Both the position numbers and the translations under genes were made by a program. A stretch of DNA of 64,000 nt from Acholeplasmataceae bacterium UBA5769 (lineage in GTDB: Bacteria > Bacillota_I > Bacilli_A > Acholeplasmatales > Acholeplasmataceae), in NCBI GenBank assembly GCA_002418725.1, contig DIER01000043.1:73402-137401 (forward strand), read 5' to 3'. Under the pieces are notes generated by a model. That model saw only the letters and a program-made list of their open reading frames with translations. It was not told the origin of the DNA and searched no databases. Shown one piece after another: positions 15,915 through 24,355 of this stretch; the first letter of the stretch is position 1; each line of letters opens with the position of its first letter.

Positions 15915-17817
15915 TGCTATTTTCTTGCTTTTCTTGATACCAAGAAAGTTTGCCGGTTGAAACAATTTCATCGATGTCTGCTTTGGTTAATGTTTCAACT
16001 TCAACGAGGTAATGCGCGATGAGATCAAGTAAATCTCTGTGCTCAGTAATAATGGTTTTCGCTTTTTCAAAGCAGGTTGTAATAATATGTCTAACTTCTT
16101 TATCAATTTCATGAGCGACTTGGTCGGAGAAATTTTTCTCTTTGAAATAGTCGCGTCCTAAAAATACATTGCCGCCAGCACTTTCGTATTGAACGGGTCC
16201 TAAATCAGACATACCATATTCGGTAACCATCGCACGTGCAATTGCTGTTGCGTTTTGGAAGTCGTTATATGCACCGGTTGTGACAGTATCAAACACAAGT
16301 TCTTCAGCCACACGACCACCCAAGAAAGAAGTGATCTGGGCGATAAGAGAACTCTTGGTTGATAAGAATTTTTCTTCAAGTGGTGTCATCAAGTTATAAC
16401 CACCCGCACGTCCACGTGGAATGATGGTCACTTTTTGAACCACATTAGCATCCTGTAATTTTAGACCGATAACTGCATGTCCAGCTTCGTGATATGCAAC
16501 TGTTTTCTTTTCATCTGGTGAATATTTACGTGATTTTTTAGCAGGTCCCATCATGACACGGTCAATCGCTTCATCCATATCGATTTGTGAAATGAGTGTG
16601 CGATTATCGCGAGCAGCGAGAAGAGCTGCTTCATTAAGCAAGTTTTCAATATCGGCACCAGAAAATCCTGGAATACGACTTGCAAATTCACCTAATTTCA
16701 CTTTAGGATCTAATTTTTTATTTCTTGAATGTACTTTTAGAATAGCCTCACGTCCTCTTACATCAGGTAAAGTAATGGTAATTTGACGGTCAAAACGTCC
16801 TGGACGAAGAAGGGCAGGGTCTAAAACATCAGGTCTATTGGTTGCTGCAATGATGATGATACCCATGTTGGATGTAAAACCATCCATTTCAACTAATAAT
16901 TGGTTTAAGGTTTGTTCGCGTTCATCATGACCGCCACCTAAACCAGCACCACGTTGGCGACCCACGGCATCAATTTCATCAATGAAGATGATACAAGGTG
17001 AGTTTTCTTTAGCAACTTTAAACAAGTCTCTAACACGAGAAGCACCGACACCCACAAACATTTCAACGAAATCAGAACCTGAAATCGTGAAGAAAGGTAC
17101 ATTTGCTTCACCAGCAACAGCTCTTGCTAAGAGTGTCTTACCAGTACCAGGGGAACCGACAAGAAGAACACCTTTAGGAATACGTGCACCCATGTCAACA
17201 TATTTTTTAGGACTCTTTAAGAAGTCAATTAATTCTTCTAACTCTTGTTTTTCTTCTTCAACACCGGCAACATCTTTAAAGGTTACGGTTTTTTCTCTGT
17301 TTAAGCGTGCACGATTTTTCGCAAAATCGAAAGCTTTAGAATTTTGACTGTTTGCATTTCTAAAGATAATGAATAGAATCACAAGCACTAAAATCATAGG
17401 AACAAGATTCAATAAAACTGTCCATATCGTAATGCCTGAACGAATACCTATGGCTGTTTCGCCACCTTTAGATTCCACGGTTAGCATGATCTGCTGCGCA
17501 TTTTCTAAGGGCATAATGCCTTCGAAAGATACAGTTCCATAGAAAGAAGCAGATGCGGAATCTTTATAAAACGTACCTTGAATTTCAACAAGTGTGATGT
17601 TGTCGCCACCAACGGGTATATATTTTAATGTCTCAATATGACCGAGTTCGGCAGCTTGACCTAATTCAGTGACATTAAGGGTTGCAACTTCTCCTTGAAG
17701 TGCATCTCTTAAGAATAGGAAAACACCAATCACAATGACCAGCGTAAACAGCATGATCAGATAATCGGGTTTTTTGCGGAATTCTGTTTTTTTCTTGTTA
17801 TTTGGGCTTTGATTCAT
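15904..17817 (-). CDS. ftsH: ATP-dependent zinc metalloprotease FtsH
   Basis: Membrane-anchored AAA+ protease that degrades membrane and regulatory proteins. 637 aa. N-terminal membrane helix (about 20-38), an extracytoplasmic domain, a second helix (about 130-152), AAA ATPase with Walker A VGSPGTGKT (near residue 220) and Walker B IIFIDEIDAVG, the SRH region, and the M41 protease site HEAGH at 443-447. GTG/ATG ambiguity is absent: ATG has AAGGGG upstream. Placed after hpt with 12 bases between, the conserved tilS-hpt-ftsH order. Confidence 0.98.
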   Translation of the reverse strand: MNQSPNNKKKTEFRKKPDYLIMLFTLVIVIGVFLFLRDALQGEVATLNVTELGQAAELGHIETLKYIPVGGDNITLVEIQGTFYKDSASASFYGTVSFEGIMPLENAQQIMLTVESKGGETAIGIRSGITIWTVLLNLVPMILVLVILFIIFRNANSQNSKAFDFAKNRARLNREKTVTFKDVAGVEEEKQELEELIDFLKSPKKYVDMGARIPKGVLLVGSPGTGKTLLARAVAGEANVPFFTISGSDFVEMFVGVGASRVRDLFKVAKENSPCIIFIDEIDAVGRQRGAGLGGGHDEREQTLNQLLVEMDGFTSNMGIIIIAATNRPDVLDPALLRPGRFDRQITITLPDVRGREAILKVHSRNKKLDPKVKLGEFASRIPGFSGADIENLLNEAALLAARDNRTLISQIDMDEAIDRVMMGPAKKSRKYSPDEKKTVAYHEAGHAVIGLKLQDANVVQKVTIIPRGRAGGYNLMTPLEEKFLSTKSSLIAQITSFLGGRVAEELVFDTVTTGAYNDFQNATAIARAMVTEYGMSDLGPVQYESAGGNVFLGRDYFKEKNFSDQVAHEIDKEVRHIITTCFEKAKTIITEHRDLLDLIAHYLVEVETLTKADIDEIVSTGKLSWYQEKQENSNEA

Positions 17818-17829
17818 AATTGTACCCCT

Positions 17830-18372
17830 TTATTTAGTGTTATAGATTTCAGGTTTTAGGATGCCAACGTACGGCAAATTTCGATACATTTCGTCGTAGT
17901 CAAGACCATAACCAACAACAAACGCTTTAGGAATGACACGACCCACATACTCGGGTTGATAAGGTTTAATGCGTCCTTCAGGTTTATCTAACAAGGTTGC
18001 AATCTTTACAGAAGTTGCACCTCGGTGCTTAAATAATTCCATGATGGTAACGATGGTGTTTGCAGTATCGACGATATCTTCAACGATTAACACATCGCGT
18101 CCTTTAATGGATATATCCAAATCCATTTTAATTTTAACGTCACCAGAGGAGGTGATGCCACCATGGTAACTGGATGCTGACATATACGCAATGTCAAACA
18201 TAAGATCAATCTTTCTTGATAGATCAGCTAAAAAGGGTACACAACCTTTAAGCAGACCAACGAGGATTAAATTTTTTCCTTTGTAATCTCTTGTGATTTG
18301 TTGACCCATCACTTCGCATATCTCTTGAATTTCTTTTTCAGTAACCAAGATTTCTGCAATATCGTTATGCAT
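17830..18372 (-). CDS. hpt: Hypoxanthine phosphoribosyltransferase
   Basis: Purine salvage enzyme: hypoxanthine or guanine plus PRPP to IMP or GMP, releasing pyrophosphate. 180 aa, normal. The PRPP-binding loop reads LIVEDIVDTANT, and the flexible-loop segment SSYHGG is present, as is the C-terminal VVGYGLDYDE. The start overlaps the tilS end by 8 bases. In B. subtilis the TilS and HprT proteins are encoded together and HprT can bind TilS to control ftsH; the same neighbourhood is kept here. Confidence 0.96.
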   Translation of the reverse strand: MHNDIAEILVTEKEIQEICEVMGQQITRDYKGKNLILVGLLKGCVPFLADLSRKIDLMFDIAYMSASSYHGGITSSGDVKIKMDLDISIKGRDVLIVEDIVDTANTIVTIMELFKHRGATSVKIATLLDKPEGRIKPYQPEYVGRVIPKAFVVGYGLDYDEMYRNLPYVGILKPEIYNTK

Positions 18373-19654
18373 GTTTACGTACCTCTTTTAATTTAAAATA
18401 AAGTCTTTGTTCCTGACCTAATGTTTGATTCAAATAATGGTTTTGAACCCATAAGATAACACCATCATGATCGGTTAAAATCCAGAGTTCATCACGTACA
18501 TTCATGGGGACTTTTTCATCAATCAAAAGTTTTTTGAGTTTTTTATGCCCATAGGAATATGCGAGCTGATCACCTTCGGTGCGATGTCTTAAGAACAGGG
18601 GAAATGCTAATTTATTATAACATAATTTTGTGAAATCTTCAGTAATGGCATCGGTTTTACTTAATAATGTGAAAATAGCCATATTTCCAATACGTGTTTC
18701 ACCTTCACGAATCAAAACTTGTGTCTTATCTTTATCAGTTAACGGCTTTATAAAAGCATCTTTATAAGACTTGACGAAGCAATGGTTTCGGTTTAATCGA
18801 TAGATTGCATTGGGCTTTGAGGATAGTAAAATACGTTTAATTTTTTGGATAATATCATAGGAAACATTCAGTTCATATGACTCAATCATATAGGCAATGG
18901 CATCATCTTGAAGCGCATTTGGCCAAGTCTTAAAACTAGAGACATCAAGGTGCTTATTCTTAAGATGTGTTTTTGTCTGTTCTCTAATGTAAAAGAAGGC
19001 ACTTGATAGTTGTTGGTGGTATTGCTTGATCTGATCTAATAGAACGTCGTTTTCTTGTTTCATGATGGGAACCACAGAATGTCTGTAGCGATTTCTAAGA
19101 TAAGTATTTTCTTCATTAGATTCATCATCTAAATAAGAGACTTGATGTTCCTTTGCATATGCTAAAATCTCTTTCTTTGAGAGATATAACAAGGGTTTAA
19201 CATAAGTGAAACTTTCGGTCTCATTGACCTGTTGCATGCCTGCATAGCCTAGAAGGTTAGAACCGCGTGTAAGTTTAATTAAGACGTTTTCAAAGAGGTC
19301 ATCCAAATGATGAGCGGTTAATATGTACGGTGTTTGATACATTTTAGCAACTTCATTTAAATAATGTTCTCTAAGAATATGGGCTTGATGATGAAAATTT
19401 CCACCCTTTACCTTAATCGTATAGTAATGGAAAGGTATCTCAAAAGATTTGCAATATGTTTCGACTAAATCTTTTTCAATAAGTGACTGATCACGCTTCA
19501 AATGGTTGAAATGGACTACGGCAAGATCATAAGTTGTATCCTTTAACATATGCAACATGACCATGGAATCAACACCGCCGCTGACTGAAACAACTAACGT
19601 AGATGAGAGAGATATCTTGAGATCGTTCTTTAATAGACTCTGAATTGATTTCAT
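18365..19654 (-). CDS. tilS: tRNA(Ile)-lysidine synthase
   Basis: Modifies the wobble cytidine of tRNA-Ile(CAU) to lysidine so that AUA is read as Ile; essential in most bacteria. 429 aa. The N-type ATP pyrophosphatase P-loop SGGVDSMVMLH (about 25-35) and HHLDDLFEN are present, followed by the substrate-binding and C-terminal domains with KKLKKLLIDEKVP. First gene of the minus-strand operon, with AAAGGGG just upstream of ATG. Confidence 0.95.
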   Translation of the reverse strand: MKSIQSLLKNDLKISLSSTLVVSVSGGVDSMVMLHMLKDTTYDLAVVHFNHLKRDQSLIEKDLVETYCKSFEIPFHYYTIKVKGGNFHHQAHILREHYLNEVAKMYQTPYILTAHHLDDLFENVLIKLTRGSNLLGYAGMQQVNETESFTYVKPLLYLSKKEILAYAKEHQVSYLDDESNEENTYLRNRYRHSVVPIMKQENDVLLDQIKQYHQQLSSAFFYIREQTKTHLKNKHLDVSSFKTWPNALQDDAIAYMIESYELNVSYDIIQKIKRILLSSKPNAIYRLNRNHCFVKSYKDAFIKPLTDKDKTQVLIREGETRIGNMAIFTLLSKTDAITEDFTKLCYNKLAFPLFLRHRTEGDQLAYSYGHKKLKKLLIDEKVPMNVRDELWILTDHDGVILWVQNHYLNQTLGQEQRLYFKLKEVRKHA

Positions 19655-19678
19655 AAGTTAGCCCCTTTCTATATGTTT

Positions 19679-19735
19679 ATTATACATGATAAATTGTAAA
19701 AATTTTGAATAAATGTCTTAATCCTATGCTATAAT
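19679..19735. promoter_or_regulatory. Face-to-face promoters of tilS (-) and maf (+)
   Basis: Minus strand: TATAAT at 19684-19679 for tilS. Plus strand: extended -10 TGCTATAAT at 19727-19735 with TTGAAT at 19705-19710 (19-base spacer) for maf. The two promoters share the AT-rich segment between them. Confidence 0.5.
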
Positions 19736-19760
19736 ACATTAAGAATAGAGGAGGCCAAAC

Positions 19761-20309
19761 ATGTTGATTTTAGCCAGTAGTTCCCCAAGAAGAGCCAAGC
19801 TATTAAAAGATGCAGGTCTTGATTTTATTGTTGTACCAAGTCACCTTGAAGAAATCGTTGATGAAAAATATAAACCGAGTGAACTGGTTGTTGAACTTGC
19901 TAGGCTTAAAGCATTAAGCGTCGCAAAAACATACCCAAACGATACGATAATAGGTGCAGATACCATTGTCGTCTATGAAGACCACATCTTAGGAAAGCCT
20001 AGAGATGAAGAAGATGCATACCGCATGCTTAAATTGCTTTCAGATGATCGTCACGTGGTTTATACGGCGGTTGCCCTTGTTAAAGGTGATAAGGTGAAAA
20101 CCTTTGTTTCTGAAACTGAGGTGTGGATGAAAAACTTATCGGATTTAGAAATCAAAAATTACATTAAAACCGGTGAACCCATGGATAAAGCAGGCGCTTA
20201 TGGGATTCAAGGCGAAGGTGGCGCTTTGGTTGACCATTATAAAGGTGATTTCTTTACAATTGTGGGATTACCGTTGAAAGATGTTTTAGATCAACTCAAG
20301 AACTTTTAA
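19761..20309 (+). CDS. maf: Maf family nucleotide pyrophosphatase
   Basis: House-cleaning pyrophosphatase that hydrolyses non-canonical or modified nucleoside triphosphates (dTTP/UTP group or m7GTP). 182 aa. It has the signature ASSSPRRAKLL at the N-terminus, IIGADTIV with the catalytic Asp, KPRDEEDAYRML and DKAGAYGIQGEGG. AGGAGG before ATG. A hairpin terminator overlaps its stop codon, so it is monocistronic. Confidence 0.94.
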   Translation: MLILASSSPRRAKLLKDAGLDFIVVPSHLEEIVDEKYKPSELVVELARLKALSVAKTYPNDTIIGADTIVVYEDHILGKPRDEEDAYRMLKLLSDDRHVVYTAVALVKGDKVKTFVSETEVWMKNLSDLEIKNYIKTGEPMDKAGAYGIQGEGGALVDHYKGDFFTIVGLPLKDVLDQLKNF

Positions 20310-20338
20310 AGTTACTCGATTCATGAGTAACTTTTTTT
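20308..20338 (+). terminator. Terminator of maf
   Basis: AGTTACTC / GAGTAACT stem with 7-base loop followed by a T run (20332-20338). Confidence 0.85.
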
Positions 20339-20349
20339 CTTATGGTCTC

Positions 20350-20398
20350 AATAAAGCGATTTTATTATATAATAAAAGATAAAGTAAAGCGTTTACAC
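20350..20398 (+). promoter_or_regulatory. Promoter and two operator-like dyads of the glycoside operon
   Basis: TATAAT at 20368-20373 without a clear -35 box. Around it lie two related imperfect palindromes sharing AAAGCG: AATAAAGCGATTTTATT (upstream) and GTAAAGCGTTTAC at 20384-20396 (downstream of the -10, ending just before the ribosome binding site). The second resembles cre and other LacI-family operators and would block transcription when bound. No regulator gene is in the window. Inference from sequence shape. Confidence 0.45.
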
Positions 20399-20408
20399 AG
20401 GAGGCACT

Positions 20409-22016
20409 ATGGACAATAGACATACCTGGAAGGATAAAATCGTTTATCAAATCTACCCAAGAAGTTTTATGGATTCAAATGGTGATGGTATTGGAGATAT
20501 CCAAGGCATCATTTCTAAACTTGATTATGTTAAATCACTGGGTGTAGATGTTATATGGTTATCACCGGTTTATGGGTCTCCCAATGACGACAACGGCTAT
20601 GATATCAGTGATTATAAAGGGATTAATCCTGAGTTTGGTACCATGCAAGATATGGATCAACTCATCGTTGAAGCGGGTAGAAGAGGGATAAGAATTATCA
20701 TGGATTTAGTGATCAACCACACCTCAGATGAACACCCTTGGTTCATTGAAAGCAAACATCCAGAAAGTCCTTATCGTGATTACTATATCTGGCAGGATAA
20801 GCCAAACAATTGGACAAGTTTTTTTGGTGGAAAGGCTTGGGATCAAGTGGGTGATTCTTTCTATCTTCATCTGTTCTCAAAAAAACAGCCAGATCTAAAT
20901 TGGCATCATCCTAAAGTGATGGATGAAGTCCAAGATATCATGAGATTTTGGCTCAATAAAGGCATATACGGTTTTAGATGTGACGTGATTAACATCATTT
21001 ATAAGTCCTCATTAGAAGATGGAAAGAAACGTTTTGTTTTGGTAGGAAGAGAACATTATCATTCACAAGAAGGTATGCATCAAATCTTAAAACGTCTGCG
21101 AAGTGAAGTTCTAGCTTCTTACGATTCAATGACTGTTGGTGAAACAGTCTTAGTGAATACCAAGCAAGCAAATGACTTGATACTACCAGAGAGACACGAA
21201 CTCGATATGGTCTTCGGTTTTGAACATATGGAGACAGATCAAATCAACAACAAATGGTTTCGAACAAGATTTAAACCTCAAAAATTTATACGTACCCTGA
21301 TCAAGTGGCAAAATCAAGTTTATTGGAATGCCAACTACTTAGAAAATCACGATCAACAACGCTCAGTCTCTCGGTTTGGTAACGATAAAGTTTATCATCG
21401 TGAAAGTGCGAAAATGCTTGCCTTACTAAACCTAACCCTAAAAGGCACACCTTATATTTATCAAGGCGAAGAAATTGGGATGACCAATGGTGACTTTACG
21501 TCGCTTGATGAATATAGAGATGTCGAAACGCATCGGATCATCGCACTTGCTAAGAAACTCCATTTTCCACAATGGTTTCAACAAAGAATGCTTAGATTGT
21601 CTTCAAGAGATCATGCAAGAACGCCGATGCAATGGACAAGTGAAGGCGGTTTTACCACAGGTGATCCTTGGATAAAGGTGAACCGTAATACAACATTTAT
21701 CAACGTAGAAAAACAAAATATAGAAGAAGATTCTATTTTATCCTTTTACCGTAAATTGATCACTTTAAGAAAAAATAACCAAGCATTAAGCAGGGGTAGT
21801 TTCGAAGCCATCTATGCAAAACGAGGTGTTTTCATCTTCCGCAGAAAAGATGCTACTCAATCATGGGTCACTGTGATAAACATGACAGCAAAGAAGAAAC
21901 GTATAGGACTTTTCATTGACGGAGAGGTTATCTTAAGTAACCTTCATGCAAATCAAATCATAGAGAGCAAATTACAGCCATATGAAGCGAGACTGATCAA
22001 GGAGAATGGGTCATGA
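20409..22016 (+). CDS. GH13 alpha-glucosidase (oligo-1,6-glucosidase-like)
   Basis: 535 aa intracellular alpha-glucosidase of glycoside hydrolase family 13. The start KIVYQIYPRSFMDSNGDGIGD is typical of oligo-1,6-glucosidases and trehalose-6-phosphate or sucrose-cleaving relatives. The catalytic triad is in place: nucleophile D192 in FRCDVIN, acid/base E245 in TVGE, and D315 in ENHD. It releases glucose from isomaltose- or maltose-type oligosaccharides, exact preference not readable. No signal peptide, so it acts on imported sugars. First gene of a five-gene operon; it overlaps the next gene by 4 bases. Confidence 0.92.
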   Translation: MDNRHTWKDKIVYQIYPRSFMDSNGDGIGDIQGIISKLDYVKSLGVDVIWLSPVYGSPNDDNGYDISDYKGINPEFGTMQDMDQLIVEAGRRGIRIIMDLVINHTSDEHPWFIESKHPESPYRDYYIWQDKPNNWTSFFGGKAWDQVGDSFYLHLFSKKQPDLNWHHPKVMDEVQDIMRFWLNKGIYGFRCDVINIIYKSSLEDGKKRFVLVGREHYHSQEGMHQILKRLRSEVLASYDSMTVGETVLVNTKQANDLILPERHELDMVFGFEHMETDQINNKWFRTRFKPQKFIRTLIKWQNQVYWNANYLENHDQQRSVSRFGNDKVYHRESAKMLALLNLTLKGTPYIYQGEEIGMTNGDFTSLDEYRDVETHRIIALAKKLHFPQWFQQRMLRLSSRDHARTPMQWTSEGGFTTGDPWIKVNRNTTFINVEKQNIEEDSILSFYRKLITLRKNNQALSRGSFEAIYAKRGVFIFRRKDATQSWVTVINMTAKKKRIGLFIDGEVILSNLHANQIIESKLQPYEARLIKENGS

Positions 22017-24355
22017 TAACATTCGAACAATCACATTTTGTACTGGAAACAAAAGACTTAAATTACATTTTTAGAGTGCTTCCCACCGGACAACTCGAAC
22101 ACCTTTATCTTGGTAAAAAACTGATTGACAGGGATTTTACAGTCATGCATCAACCCATTACCGCAGGTGCAGGATCTCAGGTTGTCTATGAAAAAGATGG
22201 ATATCAAACCTTTTTAGATTTAACACCTTTGGAATACTCTGGTATTGGCAAGGGTGATTTTCGCCTGACACCGCTTGAGGTAAAAATGCCTGATCAGACG
22301 TATGTGACTGATTTTGTCTATGCATCGCACAAAATCATTGATGGCGTGGTTAAAAGCGATCAACTCCCCTATGCCAAAGCAAAAGATACGGATGCGAAAA
22401 CACTTGTGGTAACAATGCGTGATGAACATGCTTTATGTGAACTCGATCTTTATTACACCGTGTTTTATAAAACGAACGTCTTTTCACGAAAAGTAGTTCT
22501 AAAAAACCATAACACCAATGCACTTGTAATCAAAAAGATAATGAGTTTTATGCTTGATTTAGAGGATAGTGCTTATGACTTATATACATTTGATGGTGGA
22601 TGGATCAAAGAGGCACATAAACATAGAAGAGACATCGCTTATGGTACATACATCATTGATTCCACCACTGGGGCTTCTTCTAATCGACATAATCCAGGGA
22701 TTTTACTTGCTAAAAAGGAAACGAACGAAGATCAAGGCATTTGTATCGGTTTAAATTTGATTTATAGCGGTAACCATTATGAAGCGGTTCAAAAGTCAAA
22801 TCATGATTTACTAAGGGTCATGACGGGTATTAACCCACATTGTTTTGAATGGCCTTTAGTACAAGGTGAATCCTTTGAAACACCAGAAGCCATTATAACC
22901 TACACAGAACAAGGCTTTAATCAACTGTCACAACATTTTCATCAGTTTGTCAACGAACATATCATTCCCGAGACTTTTCAATATCAGGAAAGACCGGTTG
23001 TTTTAAATTCATGGGAAGCTTTTTATTTTAACTTTAATCAGAAAAAAATGCTGAGGTTAGCCAATCAAGCAAAAAAGTTAGGTGTGGAGTTGTTTGTCTT
23101 AGATGATGGTTGGTTTGGTCACAGAAACGATGATACATCGTCTTTAGGTGATTACGCAATAAACCGCAAAAAAATACCTGGAGGACTGCAAAAATTTTCA
23201 CATAAACTTCAGAAAAAAGGACTTCAGTTTGGCTTATGGTTCGAACCCGAGATGATTAGTCCTGATTCTGATCTGTTTCGCATGCATCCTACATATGCCA
23301 TTACCATTCCCGGAAGAAAACCTTCATTAGGGAGAAATCAACTCGTCCTCGATTTATGCCAAGAAGAGGTCAAAAACTATATCAAAACGTCACTCGATCA
23401 CATGTTAAGTACTGTCCATATAGACTATATCAAATGGGACATGAATCGACATATGACCGATATGTATTCTGCGGCGATACCCCATCAAGGCATGTTCTTT
23501 CACCAATACATGCTTGGTTTATACGACATTCTTCATTTTATCCAACAAAAATATCCCTACATGCTGATTGAAACCTGCGCATCAGGTGGCAACCGCTTTG
23601 ACTTAGGCATGCTCACTTATGGGGCACAAATATGGACATCCGATAACACAGATCCTATTGAAAGATTAAGCATTCAAGAGGGTTTGAGTTATCTTTATCC
23701 CCTTTCTTCGATGGGTGCACATGTTTCGCTTTCACCACATGCACAAACGCTGAGAGAAACGCCATTATCAACACGTTTTAATGTTGCAAGTTTTGGTGTG
23801 CTAGGTTATGAACTCAACTTTGATTATGTGTCTCCTGCAGAAAAAAATGAGATTAAGCATCAAATCGACTTCTACAAAAAACATCGTTATCACTTTCAAT
23901 TTGGTCAATTGATTAGGCATCAAACTAGCGATCAAAACCAAGTGACATGGCAAGTCAAACATAAAGATAACCACGTGGTCGCACAATTTCAAAAGTTGGC
24001 GAAACCAAGTCCTGCATTTGAAAAACTGGTTGTTAAATCTGTAGAATCTGATGAGATGTATCACATCACCAATGTGAAACAACGGTTACCACTCAAGAGG
24101 TTTGGGCATCTCATCTCACATGCGTTACCCATCAAACTAAACACGAACGGATGGGTAATGAGAACGATTGGAAAGTATAAAATGCTTGATAATGCCATCA
24201 TCGATGTCATAGCGAGTGGACAGATTCTAAACAAAGGTATGAAACTTAAGCAACAGTTTATGGGCACTTATTATAACGATCAAACGCGCATTATCGGTGA
24301 TTTTGGATCTATGATGTATGTTATTAAACCAGTAAAGTGTGGTGAAGGAAATTGA
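22013..24355 (+). CDS. GH36 alpha-galactosidase
   Basis: 780 aa. Hydrolyses alpha-1,6-linked galactose from melibiose, raffinose and similar sugars. The family 36 motifs are complete: WEAFYFNF, LFVLDDGWFG, the nucleophile D476 in YIKWDMNR, ETCASGGNRFD, and the acid/base D544 in SDNTDP. The N-terminal beta-supersandwich and the C-terminal beta domain have normal lengths (family about 720-740 aa). No secretion signal. Start ATGA overlaps the GH13 stop; its own stop overlaps the TTG start of the GH2 gene. Confidence 0.95.
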   Translation: MITFEQSHFVLETKDLNYIFRVLPTGQLEHLYLGKKLIDRDFTVMHQPITAGAGSQVVYEKDGYQTFLDLTPLEYSGIGKGDFRLTPLEVKMPDQTYVTDFVYASHKIIDGVVKSDQLPYAKAKDTDAKTLVVTMRDEHALCELDLYYTVFYKTNVFSRKVVLKNHNTNALVIKKIMSFMLDLEDSAYDLYTFDGGWIKEAHKHRRDIAYGTYIIDSTTGASSNRHNPGILLAKKETNEDQGICIGLNLIYSGNHYEAVQKSNHDLLRVMTGINPHCFEWPLVQGESFETPEAIITYTEQGFNQLSQHFHQFVNEHIIPETFQYQERPVVLNSWEAFYFNFNQKKMLRLANQAKKLGVELFVLDDGWFGHRNDDTSSLGDYAINRKKIPGGLQKFSHKLQKKGLQFGLWFEPEMISPDSDLFRMHPTYAITIPGRKPSLGRNQLVLDLCQEEVKNYIKTSLDHMLSTVHIDYIKWDMNRHMTDMYSAAIPHQGMFFHQYMLGLYDILHFIQQKYPYMLIETCASGGNRFDLGMLTYGAQIWTSDNTDPIERLSIQEGLSYLYPLSSMGAHVSLSPHAQTLRETPLSTRFNVASFGVLGYELNFDYVSPAEKNEIKHQIDFYKKHRYHFQFGQLIRHQTSDQNQVTWQVKHKDNHVVAQFQKLAKPSPAFEKLVVKSVESDEMYHITNVKQRLPLKRFGHLISHALPIKLNTNGWVMRTIGKYKMLDNAIIDVIASGQILNKGMKLKQQFMGTYYNDQTRIIGDFGSMMYVIKPVKCGEGN